From Podospora pseudoanserina (taxonomy: Eukaryota > Ascomycota > Sordariomycetes > Sordariales > Podosporaceae): a stretch of 64,000 bases of DNA. Below are positions 57,480 to 64,000 of this stretch, one piece after another. Position 1 is the first letter of the stretch; the number at the start of each line of letters is the position of its first letter. Below the pieces are notes generated by a model. It worked only from the letters and a program-made list of their open reading frames with translations, did not search any database and was not told the origin of the DNA. The stretch spans positions 1,715,189 through 1,779,188 of the forward strand of contig NW_026946672.1 of the NCBI RefSeq assembly GCF_035222485.1, read 5' to 3'. A program made the position numbers and the translations under genes.

Positions 57480-57983
57480 ATGGACGAGAAAGAAGAAAAA
57501 AACCGAAGCCTGCCTCCAATGATTGATTCCAAAAGCCAACGCCATGACAAGCCTGCTGAAAAGCCAGCTCCAGCCGTTGATAAGCCCCCCTGGCCCATCC
57601 CATCCCCAGCCAATGCAGAAATTTTGCCCATCCATGGTAGTGTTACATATAAATGCTGGGTATAAAATTGCAATGCTGTGGCCTGCATGCGGTAACGTCG
57701 ATTCAGCCCAAGGCTGAAAGTTGTTTGATTAATGATATTGCGTTGCTGCGCAAGTAATGAGTGACCGTGCTGGCCCACGCAGATGCAAAAAGATCGCAAA
57801 AATGATGAAATTTCGGCAGAACTTCGCAATCGTGATACCGTCACCCTCTTCGATGTGTTGCCGAAAACTTACCTGGGCATTTCACAATACGAGCTGTCGA
57901 TGATTGGCCGAAATGAGTACCTTCGAAAACAAAAACGGGACGGGGTCAGAACCTTTTCCTTCGAAGAAAGATGTCGCGGCTGA
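57480..57983 (+). CDS. Doubtful small gene, about 126 residues
   Basis: Two open pieces could join: 57480-57660 (beginning MDEKEEKNRSLPPMIDSK) and 57783-57983 (QKDRKNDEISAELRNRDTV, TYLGISQYELSMIGRN), through a 122-bp intron with a GTATAA donor and a GCAG acceptor in phase 0. The composition looks protein-like, but the third-position bias is weaker than in neighbours, no family is recognised, and the opposite strand is also open across part of it (57413-57844). It ends 55 bp before the convergent acidic gene, so it could be 3' flank. Low confidence. Confidence 0.22.
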
Positions 57984-58038
57984 ACTACAACCGTGTCTCA
58001 GAGATATGGGCAAGAAAAACCTGTACAGAGCCCGCCGA

Positions 58039-60921
58039 TTATGTCCGACGACGCTTGTGATCTATCCGTATGTAAGTATGAGCACGTCGTATTGGGGAAA
58101 GGTGGGAACGCATACCGGATTCCTCAGCGAGGCTCTCTGCATCGTCAGTTCTGTATCGTTTTCCAGTGGGGCTCGACGGAGCAAGGTCAAGGTCAGGCTG
58201 CGGTTCAAATGTGATGTCTCCTTCCGCCTCGTCATGCACCTCTTCGTACTCATCCCCATCATTGCCCCAGTCAATTTCATCACCATCTTCCACTGGAGCC
58301 GCTACGGAGTGCGGCGCGCTGTTATCTGGCGTGAAAGAATCATCTGCCCCATCGTTCTCGTCGTAGTCAATTTCGTCGCCGTTCATGGTCGTGCTCGTAT
58401 GATCGGACGCTGTGTCTCCTGTTGCTGATGCAGACGGCCCCTGTTGCGGATCTTTACTCACAGTGGGGGACATGCCCCGAGAGACTTGTGAAATCTCAGC
58501 CTGCCAGTCCGTTTCCAGAGCGTCTTCATTGTTATCGGCTGCGGTGTTGGTAACCTCGGGCACGCCGTTCAATATTTCTCCGCCTTGACCGCCGTCGCCT
58601 TCTTGCTCGTCGATTGTTGAGAGGCCGCCGTCCTGGTCAAAAGTGAGGAGAAGATCGTTATCTTGAAAGCGAGGAATGTTAGCGTCGCTGTAGTGACCAA
58701 AACTGATGCTTATCTGCGAACTGGCGCGAGAGTGAGACGTAAAGAAATTGTTGGTCAATGGCGATGCCGCGTCCAACATATTCAAGCCCTCTTCCTCCAC
58801 GTTGTCCTCGTTATCAGAATAATCGATGATGTACTCCTCATCGACGGTAAAGCTTGACGAACCCATCTCAGATGTCGCTCTGGACCCAAGTTGAGTTCCG
58901 CTTGCACCCTCCAGCTCGCAAGGTTCGTCATCATCATCATAATCGATGTCAAATTCAACTGCGGGGGTGGCGAGCTGCGACGCCCTGGTCGAACTCGTAC
59001 TGGACAAAAGCAGATTGTTGGTGGGGTGTAAAGAAAAAGGGGGTTTACCATTTGAACCTGTTGTCAGTTCAAACACACCATTGCTGGTGAGTTGAGCCTC
59101 CTCAGTTGTTTCCAGCTCTGTGATGACATCGAAGGCCTCATCGGCGTCCTTCATCTCCTGCTCATCCACATCGACATCGACAGACTCGTAGGAAACCTGT
59201 TCTTGAGGAAAGTCCGAGGTATTGGAATCCTCAGCGTGCACAGTCTCGAGGGTTGTTTGATATACAACCTGATCATCATGGTCTGGCTGCCCTTCAGCTG
59301 CTAGCTCTGGCGATTGGGAGTGTGTGCTGGAGATGGCAGCATCTTCGTTTTGAGTGGTAGCGTCGTTCTCAACAGCAGGCGATACGCTAGGATTGTGGCT
59401 TTGATCATGGTTAGAAGCGATGCCATTGACTGGGGTCTCGTTTTCATAGCTATCATGGGCCGTGTCATCATCCTCGTCAACAAGGAGTTCTTCGTTGACC
59501 CATCTTTTCTGATGGTTAGATTCGGTATGCTCAGAATGCTCATGTTCAGAGAGCACGCTTCCAGAGCGGCATGGCGATTCGCCGCCATACTTGGCCTCAT
59601 CAAGAAGTTGTAGGAAGCGCTCTTCGCAATCGTGCTGGACAATCAACTGCAAAACAGGAACTGAGGCGATGGCGGTGTCTTTTGCCGCCAATGCAGCGTG
59701 GCAATCCAGTAGTTCACGGAGTGTCCGGTTGAGAAACCTTTCACTAGACCTTTCGCCAAACTCGAGGTCCAGAGAGTCAAAACTGACCAAGAGGGTATCG
59801 GTAGGGGCAATTTCGTTCGCAATGACTTGGCGAAGAGAAGAGAGAAACTGTGCAAGGGGCTCATCCATCTTCTTGACGTCCGACAGAAAGAAAGCGTCTG
59901 GGTCGTCATTTGCAGTCCCAAACAGCGAGTAGTTGACGTCATTGTAAAAGACCTCAATGTCGGGAACACCATGAAGAGAACTCGCAAGATCTTCGATCGC
60001 CTTGTCAACTTCACTAAGGCCGCCTCTGGGTTCCTCGTCATCATCCATGAGGTAATCCTCGTTGCCATCAGCATGATTTGAGCCGGCCTCATAGTCCATA
60101 TTGCTGTGGCTGCCCAGTTCAGGAACCTTCTCCTTCTCGTCGTCATCATCATCATTATCATCATCATCATGATCAAGCTGGTCGTCAAGATCTTCTTCGA
60201 CCATAGGTTTCTCTGATTCAATGTTGTTCAGTAAAACCGCCTGGTCTTCCTGTGCATGGATCTGGGGTTGGCCGATGGAATTATCATGCTGAGGGCTGGG
60301 CTGTTCATCTGCTTCATACTCTGGTTGGTCCTCATGTTGAGGCTCAATCTGGTCCTCGGCTTCATACTCTGGCTCGTCCTCATGCTGAGGCTCAGACTGG
60401 TCTTCAGCCTCAAACTCTGGCTCGTCTCCAAGCTGAGGCTCGGCCTGGTTTTCAGCTTCATACTCCGGTTGGTCCTCATGCAGAGGGTCCAACTCGTCTT
60501 CCGCTTGATATTCCGGCTGCTCAGCATCTGCGACGGCCAGATCTTGGGCATTCTCGTCAGCCTTGACGGCCTCCGTGGTCAAGCTGTAGTCCTCTTCGTA
60601 GCCGATCTCTTCTTGATACTCCAGGCCTGTCGCCGCGATCTCATCACCCGCTACTTCGTTCGGGGGGCCTTCATCTTCAGCTGAATTGGTCGCGGCATGC
60701 TCCGAGTGAGCTTCTTCTTCGTCGTCTTCATAGCCAATCTCGTCAACTTGATCGACTACATTCTTGGTGATTACTGCAGGGGCGTCTTGTTGGTTCTCAT
60801 CTGCCTGATCATAAACGCCATCCAGCTGGAAATCAAATCCATCGGCATCAAAATCCGGGACAGCCTCCTGATCTAACTGGCCCAAGGGGCCAGGGTCCAC
60901 GGCCAGCTCAACCTGGTCCAT
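58039..60921 (-). CDS. Very acidic hypothetical protein with tandem repeats
   Basis: Exons 60921-58116 and 58061-58039 around a 54-bp intron give 942 residues. Because the intron length is a multiple of three, the frame is open even unspliced, but splicing yields a neat C-terminus ending DHKRRRT. The protein is strongly acidic throughout (long Glu/Asp/Gln runs). Residues about 142-205 are four 16-residue repeats. An ordered region lies at about 310-450: VDKAIEDLASSLHGVPDIEVFYNDVNYSLFG, LLVSFDSLDLEFGERSSERF and HDCEERFLQLLDEAKYGG. Near the C-terminus a short motif SPTGKRYRTDD and a basic end suggest nuclear location. No known family is recognised with confidence. The protein is probably nuclear and interaction-based, by composition only. 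Confidence 0.85.
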   Translation of the reverse strand: MDQVELAVDPGPLGQLDQEAVPDFDADGFDFQLDGVYDQADENQQDAPAVITKNVVDQVDEIGYEDDEEEAHSEHAATNSAEDEGPPNEVAGDEIAATGLEYQEEIGYEEDYSLTTEAVKADENAQDLAVADAEQPEYQAEDELDPLHEDQPEYEAENQAEPQLGDEPEFEAEDQSEPQHEDEPEYEAEDQIEPQHEDQPEYEADEQPSPQHDNSIGQPQIHAQEDQAVLLNNIESEKPMVEEDLDDQLDHDDDDNDDDDDEKEKVPELGSHSNMDYEAGSNHADGNEDYLMDDDEEPRGGLSEVDKAIEDLASSLHGVPDIEVFYNDVNYSLFGTANDDPDAFFLSDVKKMDEPLAQFLSSLRQVIANEIAPTDTLLVSFDSLDLEFGERSSERFLNRTLRELLDCHAALAAKDTAIASVPVLQLIVQHDCEERFLQLLDEAKYGGESPCRSGSVLSEHEHSEHTESNHQKRWVNEELLVDEDDDTAHDSYENETPVNGIASNHDQSHNPSVSPAVENDATTQNEDAAISSTHSQSPELAAEGQPDHDDQVVYQTTLETVHAEDSNTSDFPQEQVSYESVDVDVDEQEMKDADEAFDVITELETTEEAQLTSNGVFELTTGSNGKPPFSLHPTNNLLLSSTSSTRASQLATPAVEFDIDYDDDDEPCELEGASGTQLGSRATSEMGSSSFTVDEEYIIDYSDNEDNVEEEGLNMLDAASPLTNNFFTSHSRASSQISISFGHYSDANIPRFQDNDLLLTFDQDGGLSTIDEQEGDGGQGGEILNGVPEVTNTAADNNEDALETDWQAEISQVSRGMSPTVSKDPQQGPSASATGDTASDHTSTTMNGDEIDYDENDGADDSFTPDNSAPHSVAAPVEDGDEIDWGNDGDEYEEVHDEAEGDITFEPQPDLDLAPSSPTGKRYRTDDAESLAEESGMRSHLSPIRRAHTYIRIDHKRRRT
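60299..60490 (-). repeat. Four 48-bp coding tandem repeats
   Basis: A 48-bp unit repeats in frame inside the acidic gene; equivalent positions start at 60314, 60362, 60410 and 60458. It encodes 16 residues of the type EPQHEDEPEYEAEDQ, with small substitutions between copies. In-frame tandem repeats of this kind expand and contract readily. Confidence 0.9.
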
Positions 60922-61906
60922 GGTGAGCTGGGTTGGAGATGGGTGATATGTCGAACGCAGCCCGACGCGTAGGCTACGTTTTTTGGTTGGTTATGAGCGG
61001 CTATTGCCGTGTTGGTTGGTAGAAAGTATATGGTGGAAAGCGGTGGGCTTGATACTGAAAATCCGCAGGATTATCGACGACGCCAGTGGCTGGACGTGGG
61101 GCTGAGGTCGAGTTTACGTTTTTTCTTACGGCAAACGCTGAAATCGAGCGAATGGTTGTACACGCTCAGTCCAGTCGATACGGTAGGACCGGAGGGCAGG
61201 AGTGGAAAAGTCGAGGGGCGCGCGGAATTCAGGTTACGGTTGATGGTCAACTACTGAGTTTAGGTTGTGGTTTGGGCGAATCCAGCACATGGGCAAGAGC
61301 TCCAAGTGGAAATGGAGAAAGTTCTTGTTCTTGTACAGGGAGCTCCTGAAGAACGGTGGGATGCCGACTTCTAATTTTTCAGAAGCAGAAGTCGAGAGCG
61401 GGTCGAGTGAATTTGCTGTTGAAGTCAAGAGCGCAATCTTGTGAAATGGATGAAGGCAGGTAGGTCGGGACTTCTTATACTCTGCTGACGCGCGCAGAGG
61501 AGAGTAATTGAAAGCGTGTTTGTCGGAAAAGTGAAAGAGCACTGGAGAAGCGGCGATTCGTTTGAATAATCGAGTGGAGGACGGCCCGCATTTCAGTTTA
61601 GTGGACTGACACCCGTCTGGCAGCCTGGACCTGGTCCGTGCCCATCCATATGTCCTCAGACAGGGGAAAGAGCTTCACTTCACAGTGGTGGCACGGTCAG
61701 GGTGGATGCCAGCTGGCAGCCCCTCGTCAGGCACACCTCAGCTGCCACTGGGTGCTGGAAAGACCACCTATCGACCACAGTTGTATCATTTCTGGGAGGT
61801 GAAGCTACAATTGCCAGTAATTAACGGCTCGACCGACACCGACACCGACACCAACCCGACCTCTCCCAACTGAGCCCCAGCAAACCGTCCAGCTGTTGAA
61901 TTCAAG
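60922..61906. other. Divergent intergenic region, about 1 kb
   Basis: Separates the start codons of the acidic protein and delta-COP and must hold both promoters. No TATA box or gene seen. Confidence 0.6.
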
Positions 61907-63677
61907 ATGGTAGACCTCCCGAGATGATGCAATCCAGAGCGCAACAAACAGCTAACCATTGCGCCCTAGGTTGTCCTCGCTGCGTCCATCTGCACTCGGG
62001 GCGGCAAGGCTGTTCTGGCCAGGGCCTTCCACGACATCAAGCGCACTCGTGTCGAAGCCCTCCTCGCATCTTTCCCCAAGGCTGCCAACTCGGGCACCCA
62101 ACACACCACCGTCGAACAGGACAATGTTCGATTCGTATACCAGCCATTGGATGAGCTCTACATGGTGCTCATCACCAACAAGCAGTCCAACATCCTCCAG
62201 GACATCGACTCCCTCCACCTCTTCGCCCAGGTCGTTACCAGCACTTGCAAGAGCCTCGACGAGCGAGAAATCCTCCGAAATGCCTTCGAACTTATCAGTG
62301 CCTTCGACGAGATCGTCACCCTGGGTTACCGTGAGAACCTGACTGTCAGCCAAATTAGGACATTCTTGGAAATGGAGTCTCACGAGGAGCGCATTCAGGA
62401 GATTATTGCTCGGGTAGGTGGAATAATACTTTTATGGGCTGCTTGGGGTTCTGACACCGGTGTAGAACAAGGAACTCGAGGCTACCGAAGAGCGCAAGAG
62501 GAAGGCGAAGCAGCTGGAGATGCAGCGCAAGGAGTCTGGGAGAGCTGGCCGCTCCGGTGGCATGGCTTCACGACCAGCCGTATACCCAACATACACACCC
62601 CCTGTCCGACCGGCTGTTACTGAGACATACGATACCTACGAGGCGGAGAAGAACAAATCCAAGTACGTTGCCTTCACAGTCTGGACGTTTGGTGGGCGGG
62701 AACTGACAGAATCAGGTTTGGAGCGCCTAAGGGCAAGGGTATGCAGCTGGGCAAGAAGTCCAAGACTACAGATATGTTCGAGCGTGTGAAGACCGAGCTG
62801 GGGCCAGTGGACGACGCACCCCTTGTACCGGTTGCCACTCCTTCTGCCCCAGAACCGGCCGCCGCCTCCCGTGTATCAACGTCCCTGGACCGGGATGCGA
62901 TCCACGTTACCGTCAACGAAGCCATCACAGCCAAACTGTCCAGGGATGGGGCCCTCAACTCGTTCTCCATCAGCGGTGACTTGACATTGCGCGTGTCAGA
63001 TCCATCACTCACCAAGCTCAAGCTTAATCTCAATGCTACTCCTTCGCACGGTGCCCAGTTCCGGACACATCCAAATGTCGACAAGAATCTGTTCAACAGC
63101 ACGAAAGCGATCCAGATGGCTAACACGGCGAGGGGCTTCCCTGTCAACAACGCGGTTGGTGTGCTGCGCTGGAGAGTTGCGCCCAAGGCCGACGATACGA
63201 GTATCTTGCCGATTGCGTTTACTGTCTGGGTCAACAAGGGTTCCGACGGCAACTGTTCGTTGACTGTCGAGTATGAGCTGTCGGGCGGTGATGAGCTCAA
63301 GGATGTTAGTATTGTGATCCCTTACCAGAGCGCCGAGCCATCCGTTGCCAGCTTCGATGCCACCTACGAGGTGTCTGGTGACAGCCTTGAGTGGTCCATT
63401 GGCACTGTCAACGAGGAGAATCCCAGCGGTGCTTTCGAGTTTGAGGCGCAGACGGATGACGAGAACGAGTTCTTCCCCATGCAAGTTCGCTTCTCCAAGA
63501 CCTCGCCATTTGTGGATGTTGATGTAAGTTTTCCATCCTCTGACTGCGAACACAGAAAACAAACAGTATGCTAACTTTTTCTTCCAGGTCACCTCGGTGG
63601 AGCTTGTCGAAATGAACGAGGAGGTAACCTTCTCCAAGGAGGTGAAATCGGTGGCGGACTCGTACTTGATTGAATAA
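61907..63677 (+). CDS. RET2: Coatomer subunit delta (delta-COP, Ret2/ARCN1)
   Basis: Exons 61907-61909 (only the ATG), 61970-62413, 62466-62662, 62716-63523 and 63588-63677, with introns of 52-64 bp, encode 513 residues. The N-terminal longin-like domain reads MVVLAASICTRGGKAVLARAF and YMVLITNKQSNILQDIDSLHLF. A Lys/Arg/Glu-rich helix and linker follow (about 145-230) with KSKFGAPKGKGMQLGKK. The C-terminal mu-homology domain starts HVTVNEAITAKLSRDGALNSF and ends with FVDVDVTSVELVEMNEEV. Delta-COP is part of the COPI F-subcomplex, which coats Golgi vesicles for retrograde transport to the ER. Length and domains are typical. The start exon consists of just the ATG codon, with splicing right after it; the CAAGATG context and conserved next residues support this. 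Confidence 0.95.
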
Positions 63678-64000
63678 ATGGAGGTGATTAACGTGGTATA
63701 GGGATGAATCTGTTGTGTGTTTGGCGCACCGAGCAAGCATGTGTCTTTTTGGTGTCTGGTTAGAGAAGACTTGGGGAGGCGGATAGCTCCCCTAATAAAA
63801 TTGATTTGGCGTGTTTCTGCAAGAAATCGAATGCCTGGTGTATGTATTCGTGCTGGTGCTATGGTGTATGTGGACAAGCATTTCAGGGGCTGCCCGTATT
63901 TTGACCGCTTGGGGGGGCAGCACAGTGCGAACGCTAGGGCCAATTATTTCATGAATTCCTTCCACACTTCTCACTGAACTCTGAAGAGCAAGAGCGCTTC
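63678..64000. other. 3' flank of the coatomer delta gene
   Basis: About 320 bp to the window edge. An AATAAA at about 63795 could be the polyadenylation signal of delta-COP. No further gene is visible. Confidence 0.5.

Overview
The window comes from the nuclear genome of a filamentous ascomycete, most likely a sordariomycete and possibly Sordariales; the rank is inferred from style, not from a database match. Most genes carry short introns (mostly 50-65 bp, a few 70-190 bp) with GTANGT-type donors, CTAAC/CTGAC branch points about 10-20 bases before the acceptor, and CAG/TAG acceptors. Intergenic spaces are 0.2-5 kb, start contexts are of the CAAAATG/CAAGATG type, and one AT-rich tract looks like repeat-induced point mutation (RIP). 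Gene content is mostly conserved eukaryotic housekeeping on both strands. I rebuilt exon-intron structures by hand from splice signals, reading-frame continuity and conserved motifs.

Layout, left to right. 1-283: last exon of a phosducin-like protein (+). 2375-5080: large acidic protein with one membrane segment (+). 6622-7450: RanBP1 (+). 9100-9909: TAF14-type YEATS protein behind a long AAC repeat (+). 12073-15559: Zn2Cys6 transcription factor in four exons (+). 15560-17827: gene-free, with an AT-rich inverted-repeat/minisatellite island. 17828-18589: uncertain small gene with degenerate internal repeats (-). 18758-24096: UBP12-type ubiquitin protease with an N-terminal DUSP-like region (-). 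24877-28247: STE23/insulysin metalloprotease (-). 28248-33295: gene-poor 5 kb with orphan TATA boxes and a possible 60-codon gene. 33296-34379: MPP6-type exosome cofactor with a C-terminal zinc knuckle and a GC-AG intron (-). 34856-35576: complex I NDUFS6 subunit (+). 36891-37688: predicted secreted cysteine-containing protein (+). 39745-42703: glutamine-rich protein (+). 43459-44324: EFM4-type lysine methyltransferase (+). 44797-47031: PP2A scaffold subunit A in seven exons (-). 48123-50634: myotubularin lipid phosphatase (-), divergent from 51334-52308: ribosomal protein uS3 (+). 53304-55144: NIPA-type Mg2+ transporter in seven exons (-). 57480-57983: doubtful small gene (+). 58039-60921: very acidic protein with four 16-residue repeats (-), divergent from 61907-63677: coatomer delta subunit (+).

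The genes form no operon or visible biosynthetic cluster. They cover nuclear transport (RanBP1), transcription (TAF14, the Zn2Cys6 factor), RNA decay (MPP6), translation (uS3, EFM4), protein turnover (UBP12, STE23), phosphatase signalling (PP2A-A, phosducin-like), membrane traffic (delta-COP, myotubularin), respiration (NDUFS6) and ion transport (NIPA). I found no rRNA, convincing tRNA, CRISPR array, intact transposon or virus-like gene. Nothing here convincingly shows a new multi-gene system. The most promising loose ends are the AT-rich inverted-repeat island, the gene-poor 28-33 kb zone with orphan TATA boxes, the MPP6-plus-zinc-knuckle architecture and the unidentified secreted protein.
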